A DNA stretch of 64,000 nucleotides from the NCBI GenBank assembly GCA_039583875.1, contig CM077150.1:51164261-51228260 (forward strand). Direction: 5' to 3'. The DNA is from Platanthera guangdongensis (Eukaryota; Streptophyta; Magnoliopsida; Asparagales; Orchidaceae). Made by a program: the position numbers and the translations under genes. Positions 54,787 through 64,000 of the stretch are shown piece after piece. Below the pieces are notes generated by a model. The model was not told where the DNA came from, searched no databases, and saw nothing but the letters and a program-made list of their open reading frames with translations. The first letter of the stretch is position 1, and each line of letters opens with the position of its first letter.

Positions 54787-56720
54787 TGTTCGCTCAAGAA
54801 AAAAGGATCCACACGATCCGAACAATTAGCTATTCAAATTAAATTTATCAGCAAACAAATCTCAAACAAATAAGAGAGGATCCGGATTAGAATATGATTT
54901 AAAATTAAGTCCAGATCAATCCCAAAATTAATTAATAAGAGGGTATACCAAATCACTTGAACGCAAGGGGAAATCAGGGGTGATGACCCGATTTCTTCAA
55001 GTGTTCACGAGATCTACCCGAACCAAGTTTACGAAAATTATTCGGAATAATAAACACTTGAAAATCAGATTTTAACTAAGCACGAGTTTCAATATAAATC
55101 AGGACAAAAGACTAGCCATCTATTTCACCAAATCTCACAATATTTTAGAGGAAACACACAAAGAAAGTATAGAAGATCATTACCCAATCCCAAGAAGTCC
55201 GTCCACAAGATGAGTGGAGGAATCACACACGGTGGTGGTTGAATTTCTATTTCCACAAAAACTCCACGGATCCGCACCGGACGATAAAGATACGAGTCGT
55301 CGCTCCTTTGTAATAAACCCTAGGGGAGGGATAAATCCTTGAATGATAATATAATAGGAAATAGGAGAGATAAAAGGTGGTGGAGAATAATTTTCCCAAG
55401 ATGTTTGATGATGGTCAGATTTTGTGTGGAGGATTGGTCGGGGTTTGTCTTTGGTGATGAAGTGGGTGGCCGACTAGTGTTTGTAAAGGTGAGGGTGGTC
55501 GGGTTTGGATGTGGATGGGGTGGTCGGTTTGGTGGTGGGAGTTGGTGGCCAAGGGAGAGAAAGTGGAGGGGAGAAGATGGAGGCTTGGTGTGTCCGGGGA
55601 CTTGGAGGGAGATGGGGGCTCGGGTTATGTGATGTAAAGAGTGGGCTGGACGGTTTCCTTTGGAAGAGGCAAGAAGGAGGAGGAGGAGGAGAGGAAGGGA
55701 GGTCGAATATAGAGAGGGATGGAGGGAGGAGGAGGGGTGGCCGACGGCCATGAGAGAGGGGGAGAGAGGGGGGCGAAGTTTGCCTTGGGAGGAGGGAAAT
55801 TCTTCACAAGAATTTAGGGTTCAATTTATTTTCTTCATCTCTAATCAAAATGAAAACAATACATGGCTATATATAGCCTACACCACTCAATCTCCACCCT
55901 TGAAAAATAAAATAGACTCATGATGGTTATATGCACCCATCATGAAAGAAATATAATAGAACTTTCATGAAATAAAATACTAGATGCTAGCTGAGATCCA
56001 AGATCGTCGACCTGAGGACAGAACTGCTTTCTTTGGAACCTTGCCAATTCTGTGTATCAATTTTGTCGAGCTAAGAATATAACTTCGTCGACTGAAAAAC
56101 AGAAGTCCATGTTTCTTGGACTTAAGAATGTTGGAACTAACGTGTCCAGAAATCGTCGACCTGAGAACTGGGTTCGTCGACCTGAGAATTAGTTTCGTCG
56201 AGCTGAGAACTTCTCACTGCTACTTGACAAAGCTTGCCAGGAATGTGGTCTAAGTTCGTCGAGCTGAGAAGGTGAATTCGTCGACTGGAGTATGTTACTG
56301 GACTTCGAATACTTAGATGTTTCTGGAATAAGATGTTGAAGTAGAATACCCAGCAATCGTCGACCTGAGAACTAAGTTCGTCGACCTGAGAACTAAATTT
56401 GTCGACCTGAGAACTAAGTTCATCAATTGGAGTTAAGAGAGAAATTCTGGACTTGTAATGTTGAAGTATACTCTGGAAATCGTCGAGCTGAGCACGACTT
56501 TCGTCGACCTGAGTTCGACGAATGTCGAACTCATTTTCTGAGTCTTTGAAATTTCTCTTAAGTCTTGAGTCTTTTGCAGTCTGTTGATGGCTGGTCCATG
56601 CAGTGTTGACTCTAAGGACATGTCCTATACTCTAGGACACATACATGACCCTAGCTATACATGTTGGGTCAAACATCCTAATTTAGTGAACCTAGCCCAA
56701 ATCCAACTAGGGATCCAACA
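54787..56720 (-). repeat. 3' LTR of copy 5 (left end uncertain)
   Basis: The start TGTTGGATCCC at 56720 follows a PPT. After the array (55990-56530) come a TATA-like palindrome GGCTATATATAGCC (55864-55877) and a GA/GT-rich stretch (55380-55790). The sequence below 55985 does not match the copy-2 LTR, so the LTR is either recombinant or truncated there. The proposed end CTTGAGCGAACA at 54787 is only the nearest plausible terminus. Confidence 0.5.
55990..56530. repeat. U3 hairpin array, TCGTCGA type
   Basis: TCGTCGACCTGAGA / TCGTCGAGCTGAGA units repeat about 190-730 bp inside the LTR start, matching place and spacing in the copy-2 LTR (21805-22375). Confidence 0.87.
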
Positions 56721-56734
56721 ATCTCCCCCTATTT
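56721..56734 (-). promoter_or_regulatory. Polypurine tract of copy 5
   Basis: The minus strand reads AAATAGGGGGAGAT, identical in form to the tracts at 41685-41698 and before the LTR at 62373, directly before the LTR start. Confidence 0.8.
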
Positions 56735-56900
56735 GGGTAAGGTCACTAAATACAGACATACAAAATATACAAAGCAATAAAACATATATCTGGCATGAAA
56801 AATTTAAATGTGCAGCAGATATATATACACAGTAAGCTTTGTCTCAGAAACATAACTAATCAGTTTTATAAAAATAGAAAGACTGAAAACAATTCATAAT

Positions 56901-59572
56901 TTATTTCTTCTTCCTTTGTTCCTTGTGCTTCTCCTCTTTGGCTTTCTCTCCTGGCTGAGTAAACTTAATCTTCCTGTTTGGATTAGCTGCTTGTGTCTTT
57001 GTCATTGTCATGTCAGCAGCACCAATGATATTAAGGGAGGTAGCTCTTGGCATTACAGCTTCAGGATGTAACTTCATATAATCATCAACATTAAAAAATT
57101 TGTTAGCCTTAGCAAACCTGTTAAGCTCTTCCTTTTTGTACTTGGACATTGTAGTATATTCAGATGGATCCTTCCCTTCAGCTTTTGCTTTGTTAATCAT
57201 GGATAGGTCAACCAATTCCTAGAACCTGGACATCCTAGCAGTTGTAGCTGTCTCAGGATCTTCAAAGGGTACAGGAGGGGAAGCAGGTTTCTTGGGGCTT
57301 TCAGCCTTTTGATATTCAGTGAATTGTTGCTATTGAAGTTGTTGATGTTGCTGCTTTCCAGATGAATAATGCCTTTGCTGGCTGCTTCCTGAAGATGAGG
57401 ACCTACCCTGCTGTCTTTGATAGTTTGAAACTGGGTAGTTCTCTGAGTTGAAGAACTTGAAGCACAGCAGCAGGTGGAGGAGGAGGAGGAGGATCCTTTC
57501 TGAATCTCTGAGGAGGAGGTGAATATCTCCTACTTTTCTTCCTTTCTTTTTGCTGGTTTTTGGACAGCCACATCCATGCTGGCATGCCCTTGTAAGGTGT
57601 AATCTTCTGGAGTATATAATAAGGAGTGTCATTTGCTGGATTTGGTTTTGGGGCAGGAGGTGGAGGAGCTTTCCTCTTCTTAGACACTTTCTTTTTCTTG
57701 GGCTCATCATCAGAGTCCTCTTCATCATCATCCTCATCATCAGAATCCTGAGGAGTATCATACAAGACATCAATAGCCTTTAGTACAGATTTGCCAATGG
57801 GCTTTTCAGCCTGAGTAGGAGTTGGAGGAGGAGCTGGAGGAGGAACTGGAACTAGAGCAGGAGGGCTATACATAACAGTGCTTTCAACAACTGTTTTATT
57901 TTCTTCTTCTATATCTGCCATGATCAGTGCATCAAGATCAAGCATTGGTGAATCATCCATTATGAAGGTTGGAGCAGAAATATCTTTTGGAGGGGATGAA
58001 ATAATGGGGGAAACAGCTTTTGGTGGAGATGGAATAGCTGGAACCTCTATAGCTGGAACCTCTGTTATAACAAAACTAGCCTTTAGTTGCTTGGCAACCT
58101 TGGGGCTTATGGGAGAGGTGTATGGGACTATAACCAAAGATAGCTTGATGCTCTCTGCTGGCAGATTATTCAAATAAGCTATATCAAAAATACTCAATAA
58201 ATTTAATAGATCTACTGTGAGATTTATAATATAATCACCAGCAGTATCTATTTTTAGCCAAAATAGGCTCATCCATCTCAGTATCTGATTCTATTAAGTC
58301 TATGATTGCAGAAGGATCTGGTATATCTTCAGAAGAATCAGTCATAAAGGAATCAAACTCTGCTGCTACTTCTGCTTCTGCTGCTTCTTTTGCTATTGTT
58401 TTTGCTGCTTCAAACTCTGCTGCTGTTGTTACTGGAGCTTCTTCATCATGAAGCATCTCCCCCTGACTGGCTGCAGAGGGTCCTAGAGCCAGTCCCTCAG
58501 AAGAAGGGATAGGAGATAGAGCAGCATCTTTGGCAGAAAGAGTTTGGATGGAAGTAGTGAGAGGAGCTAGAGCATTATTTGAAAGAATTTGAAGAGTGGG
58601 AGAGATGAATGCAAGTAAATCTTTAGCAATATCAGAGAAGTTTAAATAGAGAGATTCTTGGGCAGTGGATGAGTAGGGATTGTGATGACCATAATTGGAG
58701 CAAACAGAAAATGCATTAGACATGTCTGTATGTGTGTAGTCAGGTGTAGAAGATGGAAGGTCTGTTTGGACTAGGAAAGGGAAGGGGACAGAGGGAGGAG
58801 CTATTATAGAGGGTGGAATTTGTGGTGTGGGGATGGGTCCTTGATGTGGGGATGATGGGGGAATCACGAGATTGAATGTGTGGGAGGAGATAAAGGTGTC
58901 AGGATCTGTGATAGTTAAATGAGGTGGAAGGGGGATTGAGGTGGGGATGGTTGTGGTGATTGGGAAGGAGAGGGTTGTCGGGATTCCTGTATGGGGGAAG
59001 AGGAGATTTCAGTGATATCTATTTGTGGAGAATTTGCAGGAGATGGAGCTGGAGTAGGAATATGAACTGGTTGTTGTGGTTGTTGTTGTTGTTGAAGAGA
59101 AGGAATGTTGGAAGAGGAGGGAGCTGCTTCTGAGGGTGAGGGAGAGGCTATTACTGCCCTTGTGCTTTTAGAAGGCCTGGAGGAAGAGGATGGAGCCTTG
59201 GAGGGCTTAGTGATGGTCCTCTCCCACTTGCCAAAGAGGGCACAGGTGAGCCTCTTGGAGGCATTGATGAATATGGTCGGGGAGACTAGTGATTCAGCAG
59301 CCTTCTCCTTCAGGAAGATTCCCAGAATTCTTCCAAAACAGACCTCCTTTTTATTGTTCTTCTTCTTAATCAGCTCAAACAGAATCTGAGCCCAGTTAAC
59401 CTGCTTCTTGTTCACCACAGCACACATTACCAGGAATTGGTGCCTGGTAATATAATCACGAGCAGTGTGCTTGCCCAGCAACACCTTGCCCACAATATCT
59501 GCTATGAATTTAAATTCAGCAGAAAGGTGTTTCTTTAGTAGTTTGTTAGGGTTTTCTCTAGAATAACCCTAC
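56901..59572 (-). pseudogene. Env-like third ORF of Sirevirus copy 5
   Basis: Homologous to the ORF at 11941-13342: shared NPNKLLKKHL, LLGKHTARDYITRHQF and LIKKKNNKKEVCFG in the N-terminal domain, whose first part is cut at 59572. Then follow Pro/Ser-rich and Gln-rich tracts (around 59100) and an acidic stretch (DSDDEDDDEEDSDDEP, about 57740-57690). A basic KKKKVSKKRK, reminiscent of a nuclear localisation signal, is next, then poly-Pro and a Lys-rich C-terminus (EKAKEEKHKEQRKKK) ending at 56901. At least three frame changes separate the pieces. The acidic-basic tail and the lack of a visible membrane anchor fit poorly with a surface glycoprotein. Confidence 0.72.
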
Positions 59573-60552
59573 CTTTGACTCCTGAGGAATAGTCCTCTGA
59601 GTCTTCCTTTAGCTTCTTCAAGCTTTCTTCTCTTCACAACTTCCAGATAAAGAACTTCAGGTGCTTGTGTTGCTGGAACTATGAAGAACCTGCAGCAAAG
59701 GTCGGCCCAAGCTACTACCTTTTGCTTAGAGAGTCCTTCTGAGCTTGCTTGCTGGTGCAGGTGAGAATGACACCAGCTATCTTACTGTTGAAGGTCTTGA
59801 TCCAATAGCTAACTTGCTCTCTATCTTGCAGATTTGAGCTTCCTGTTTTTCAGCTCCACGACAATGGCGGAGAAGAAGAACTAACTTTATTTCTCTTTCC
59901 TTTAGAAGTCTACTTTTCTCTGTACGCCTCTTTTCTTTTATTGATTCTTGACCCAACGGCTTTTTAGTAGTGGGCCCCACATAATTAATGTCCTGCAACA
60001 ATCTTGCTTTAATGCCAACTGTCGTATTGTAGAACTGCGGTAATATTTGTTGCGTGTTGTAGTCATCTCGCCACTAATTTGAATTTTTTTGACTTGTTGA
60101 CGTCATCAGATGTGGACTTGGCCAAAAATCAAACACCATTAGCATAGGCATTGAGTAAGTAAGCATAACTCAATGCCAAAACACTTAGATAGATTTTAGG
60201 TCTCATGGAGTTGAGTGAGTAACATTCACTCAACGCCAAAACACTTAGAATATAAATCAATTTCTAGGAATTGAGTGAATCATCTTCACTCAATGCCAAT
60301 CTTGCTTGTTCAGCTATTTGTTGCTTGACGTTGAGTGTGTGAGCATCACTCAACGCCAAACCCCTTACACAAATTTTGTCTTCACTAGGTGTTGACAGCG
60401 TTGAGTGAGCAACCTCCACTCAACGTTTTTTGCCTTAACCATTTTCTTATTAACTTGTCTCAGCGCTTTCTTATTCTCAGCTGAGACAAACATTTATCTC
60501 AGTAGTTATGCTGAGATAAACTTATATCTCAACGGTTTTGCTGAGACCAACT
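59573..60552. other. LTR/leader fragment of another copia element
   Basis: On the minus strand, TTGGCATTAAAGCAAG (60004-60019) resembles a copia PBS, with an LTR end just above it at 60020. From about 60120 to 60552 run TTGAGTGA...TCACTCAA hairpins (for example 60211-60218 with 60226-60233) and CTCAGCGCT / GCTGAGA words, as in the copy-3 LTR. A TGACGTCA palindrome lies at 60098-60105. The Sirevirus LTR at 60553 interrupts it. No coding sequence is recognised at 59573-60000. Confidence 0.5.
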
Positions 60553-62373
60553 TGAAAGAATTAGTGCCTAACCACCTAGAGGGGGAGTGAATAGGTGTAC
60601 TTTTTCTTTTACTTTTAAGGCAGAAAATCTGTTCTGTAATTTAAGCAGCAATTGCAAATTCTACAGCTAACACAGAAACATTCACAGGAATATCACAACA
60701 CAGATTGCACACAGATTTTTATAGTGGTTCCCCAAGGTCTGGGTACATCCACTTTCCCCCTTCGCCTATCTAGCAGTGTACTAGATTCGGCCTAACTTCT
60801 GCACTTCACCTCAGATCCTCTGATCTTACAGCAGCTCAGAACCCAACCAGGTTCCTACAACTCAGAGTGTCCCCACTCCTACAACTAAGGCAAACAGCCT
60901 TACCTCAGCCTTCACCAAGGCCTACACTCAGAGAACACAGTCTCCTACAACTCAGGCACAAAGCTCTACCACTCAGTCTTCAACAAGACCTACACTCAAA
61001 GATCTAAATCTCTTACACTTAGCCTTTATATCTTAGGCTTACAGCTCAGATCTATAATAGATCTTACAGAAATTTGATAAAACAAAGTAATTAACCACCA
61101 CCCAGATAGAGAGAGAAGAGATGGATGGCTTCTTGAACAGTTCTTAGAAGAACTTGATGGCAGAGATCAACCTCCCTTAGCTTTCTTCAAAGCTTCTTGA
61201 ATCTGAACTCAGTATGGTTGAATCTCCTGAGAAGATGATCTTCAATCAGCTTCTGACTTGAGATTCAGATCATAATCTGAATCTTTCTTTGCAGCCTGGT
61301 TCAGCAACTACTCTTCTTAGATGGAGCTCTCCCTCTCCAACTTCTTCAAGATCTTCTGTCGAAAATCTTCTGTATTACTACTTCTCTCTGTATTGCTCAG
61401 AATCTGTATTCTTCAATGATTGATCATCACTTTCTGTTGAAGGAGAAAGCTTTTATATATTCTTCCTCCATGGTAACCGGCTGATCCGGTTTCCAACAAC
61501 CTTCTGACAGCTCTGACAGTAGTAGTTGACTGGTTAGAAATGGCACTGTCAAGTCATCTAGTCACTTCTTGAAATCACTGTCTATGTCTGAAAGTGTCGA
61601 GACTGATATTCTACATGTGTCGACACAAATAGACTAAGTGTCGACACAAGTGGACTAAGTGTCGACACATGTCTTGGTGGTGTCGACACAACTCCTTTGT
61701 TATTGTTAATACTTCTCGACACAGCCTTCTGTTGAATGTGTCGACACATGCCTTTGTGGTGTCGACACAGTCACTTCTGTTCTTCATACAAGTTTACTTT
61801 GTTGAAATTCTTGTCATGTGTCGACACAAGTCCTGAGTGTCGACATATTTGTTGTCGACAAGATCTTCTAGGTGTCGACACTGCCTCAGTGTGTCGACAC
61901 AAATACTTCTTCCCTTTAACTTTGTTGAAGCTTTGATGTGTGTCGACATAAGTCCTGTGTGTCTACACAGCTGATGTTGATAAATACTTCTGTGTGTCGA
62001 CACTGCCTCTATGTGTTGACACATTTGATGTCGACAATGCTTCTCTGTGTGTCGACTGAGCTTCACTGTGTGTCGACACATTCCTTCTGGTGTCGACATA
62101 GTTGATTCTGGTGTCGACACGGCCTTTCTAAGTGTCGACACAATTAATTCCAAGTGTCAACACAGCTTTTCTCCAGTGTCGACACTGGCCTTCATAAGTG
62201 TCGACACAGCTTCTCTAGGTGTCGACAGATGAACTTAGAATTTTTCCTGCATTCCTTCATTTACATAACCTACACATATAAACTCAAAAATACCTCAAAT
62301 ACACATTGATGCATATCATTGAGTAGGGTGAGGCTTCTTCAAATCTGGTACATATTTTCCAATGTACCCAACA
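60553..62373 (-). repeat. 3' LTR of copy 6 (1821 bp)
   Basis: It starts TGTTGGGTACATTGG at 62373 and ends CTAATTCTTTCA at 60553, with the C-rich box TATTCACTCCCCCTCTAG (60575-60593 region) shared with the other Sirevirus LTRs. R/U5 has ACAACTCAG-type direct repeats (about 60840-61030), equivalent to the GAGCTGTAGG repeats of the copy-3 LTR. Confidence 0.85.
61590..62230. repeat. U3 array of GTGTCGACAC palindromes
   Basis: The 10-bp perfect palindrome GTGTCGACAC and close variants recur about every 20-40 bp (for example 61638-61647), more than 20 times, starting about 145 bp inside the LTR start. Confidence 0.92.
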
Positions 62374-62388
62374 ATCTCCCCCTATTTG
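62374..62388 (-). promoter_or_regulatory. Polypurine tract of copy 6
   Basis: The minus strand reads AAATAGGGGGAGAT directly before the LTR start TGTTGGGTAC. Confidence 0.82.
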
Positions 62389-62638
62389 GAGAAGTCATAA
62401 CCATTAGTCAATGATATACATCTTTCATAACAAATACACATTATGATGTATAACAATAATATATGACATGGTAACTACTGAAACAAAATATATAAAATAT
62501 TTCATCACAAAATTATAATGCTAACACAATGAGCATTCATAAAAGATTTGTTTCAACTACCAAAAGTTTCTTTAATCAAAAATTTACATGGTGTTTAACA
62601 CAAATGATTACAAAGTTTTAAACTTAAGAAAATCTAAA

Positions 62639-64000
62639 CTAAGGCTGCTCTGGCTCCTTGATGACAATGCCCTTGCCTGATTGAATCTTGGCTTGAACTA
62701 GAGCATCTGTATCATCTGCAGGCTTCTTGCCCTTTAGATCTTTCTTCTTAAGTTCTTCAGCCCTTATCTTTTGTCTTTCAAAATAATGATAAGGCTTTGG
62801 GAAATATTTGCTAGGCTCCTGTGCATTACGAGGTAGCTTCCCAAATTTAGCCTTCCTTTTATATTGTACAATAGCCTCTTGCCTGGCTTCATACTTTCTC
62901 CACTCTTGCTCAGAGTACCATTTGCCCATGTCTACAGTATTGTCCTTTACTGCTTTCCAAGCAGTCAGTATAATATTTCTTGAAGTAGGGCTCCACTGTT
63001 CAAAATCAGGCCTTAACTCTGCCTGTTCTCTGAATCTCTTCTTAGATAATAGAGCTTCTTGCTCCTTCAAAAATGCCTCTGACACAGGCTTGTCTACTTT
63101 CTTTATGATCACATTTGAGCACCTTCAGCAGGGATGTACATGGATTGTACTTCATGATGTATCATCTCAAAATCTGCTAGAGGGTAGATTACTTGAGCAA
63201 CTTCAGCTTGCTCACCTCCAAAATCTGCAGGATGCACTCCAGATTCAGCCACATTGTCATCATCACAAAGGGGATGATATCCAAGTGTGGCTCTGATGCT
63301 ATTGGAAATCCATTTAGCATGGTCAGATCCAGCTTTGACTAATACTCTCTCCCCCTTTATGACTTCTCGGGCAACATGATCTCTAAGATCATCCTTCTGA
63401 AATTTGACTTGTTCATCCATAAAATTGACTCCATCTTTATAGGATGCCTTTAATTTCAGGAGCTGTCCAGAAATAGTCTTTTGAGAGTCCTAAATAGCTG
63501 TTTTAACAGCAGCTAGTCCTTCATGTAGTTGCTTATCAAATTCTGTCTTGGCCTTAGTCATTGCATCATTTTGGGCAGTAGTAAGATTCTTCATCTCAGT
63601 AACAATCACATTATGTGATTCAGTTAGATTATCATTCATTCTCAGTTGATTCTCTAAGACATATCCTTGTTTGAGAGCTATGTCATCAACCAGAGTCTTG
63701 ATTGTCTCTTGATGATTTGCTAGGAAAACCATAGCATTTCCACCCTTGTGGAAACAATCAGTCATTTACTTCTTATTCTGATTCACTTCAAATTTTATTG
63801 ATTTTATATCTTGAGCCAAATCAAATTGAAGTGACTTATGACCTTCATCCATATATTTTTTTAGAGCCTTCCTTTGCTCATCCATTTTGATCTGCAAAGC
63901 CACCAACAATGAGCTGCAATCAGCTGTTTGGGCAGGCTGTGGAGCAACTGTTTGTAGTGCCTTCTTGTAGCTTTGACTCCGTCTCTTGAAGACCATAAGC
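62639..64000 (-). pseudogene. Env-like ORF C-terminal part, Sirevirus copy 6
   Basis: The frame enters from the right window edge and is open to 63766, then continues after in-frame stops at 63766 and 63490, with a frameshift near 63110, to the final stop at 62639. The upper part is a long Lys/Glu/Gln-rich coiled-coil-like region (KMDEQRKALKKYMDEGHKSL; MTKAKTEFDKQLHEG). The lower part is basic (WYSEQEWRKYEARQEAIVQY, RAEELKKKDLKGKK). It sits where the other Sireviruses have the env-like ORF, but I see no direct sequence match to those two, so it may be a different third-ORF type or only the tail of one. No membrane anchor is seen. Confidence 0.6.

Larger units (their letters stand above)
54787..59572 (-). 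mobile_element. Sirevirus-type copia element, copy 5 (3' part with env-like ORF)
   Basis: Minus-strand order is an env-like ORF (59572-56901), noncoding spacer, polypurine tract and 3' LTR from 56720. Gag and pol are absent because the env-like ORF is cut at 59572 by other sequence. The LTR's first 150 bp match the copy-2 LTR start (22561) closely. The left end is a guess (see the LTR entry). Confidence 0.75.
60553..64000 (-). mobile_element. Sirevirus-type copia element, copy 6 (3' LTR and env-like ORF)
   Basis: Minus-strand order is an env-like ORF entering from the right edge, a spacer, a PPT (62374-62388) and a 3' LTR (62373-60553). The rest lies beyond the window. It landed in the array of an older copia LTR. 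Confidence 0.8.

Noticed and set aside
55320..55923. ORFs up to 143 codons in the GT/GA-rich stretch, possible small genes
   Set aside because: They occur on both strands over low-complexity sequence and have no domain or convincing start context. The stretch is probably part of an LTR.
61590..62230. Regular short repeats resembling a CRISPR array
   Set aside because: The repeats are degenerate 10-bp palindromes with uneven 10-30 bp gaps, inside a plant LTR with no cas genes. Spacing and repeat length do not fit CRISPR.

Overview
This is non-genic, retrotransposon-packed DNA from a flowering plant nucleus. The coding material is almost all plant LTR-retrotransposon protein: Sirevirus-type Ty1/copia elements with env-like third ORFs, a shorter copia element, a Tekay/Del-type Ty3/gypsy element with a chromodomain-like tail, and a Tat-type gypsy gag. 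I found no ordinary host gene and no tRNA or rRNA gene.

Layout: 1-3613 is a minus-strand Sirevirus (gag plus 5' LTR). 3614-11940 is Tekay gypsy material. 11941-22561 is a second minus-strand Sirevirus whose 5' LTR is split by a solo LTR. 22562-44199 is a plus-strand Sirevirus broken by three nested insertions: a 1.26-kb solo LTR, a Tekay solo LTR that itself holds a complete short copia element, and a 4.7-kb solo LTR. 44200-49490 is a Tat remnant with a roughly 86-bp tandem array and an LTR. 49491-52339 is LTR-like and microsatellite DNA. 52340-54393 looks bacterial, and most like Rickettsiales. 54787-64000 holds two more minus-strand Sirevirus 3' ends with env-like ORFs. Target-site duplications (CCATG, TAATG, ATGAC, GTAGA) give a relative insertion order.

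Two things stand out. First, nearly every LTR here, copia and gypsy alike, carries a dense degenerate array of short inverted repeats (potential hairpins) beginning about 15-190 bp inside its start, in U3. The stem sequence differs by family: TCGTCGA/TCGACGA, GACACG/CGTGTC, GTGTCGACAC, TATCGCC/GGCGATA, GACCG/CGGTC, TTGAGTGA/TCACTCAA, TTGAC/GTCAA and GGCGGAC/GTCCGCC. In two Sireviruses the TCGTCGA array also lies inside gag, where it is translated as Ser-Ser-Asn...Arg-Arg-Ser repeats, and in one it also sits before the env-like ORF. Sireviruses are known for palindromic LTR motifs; the shared position in unrelated lineages and the coding copies go beyond that.

Second, 52.3-54.4 kb holds a decayed acpS-like gene with an ATGA stop/start overlap to the next ORF, an ankyrin-repeat fragment and two bacterial-looking pseudogenes, with a telomere-like repeat between them. 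It reads as an old insertion of endosymbiont DNA, although an assembly chimera cannot be excluded from sequence alone.

No element here is plainly intact. The short copia element at 28462-33047 is the youngest: its two 373-bp LTRs differ at about six sites by eye and its pol frame has two in-frame stops, but it lacks gag.
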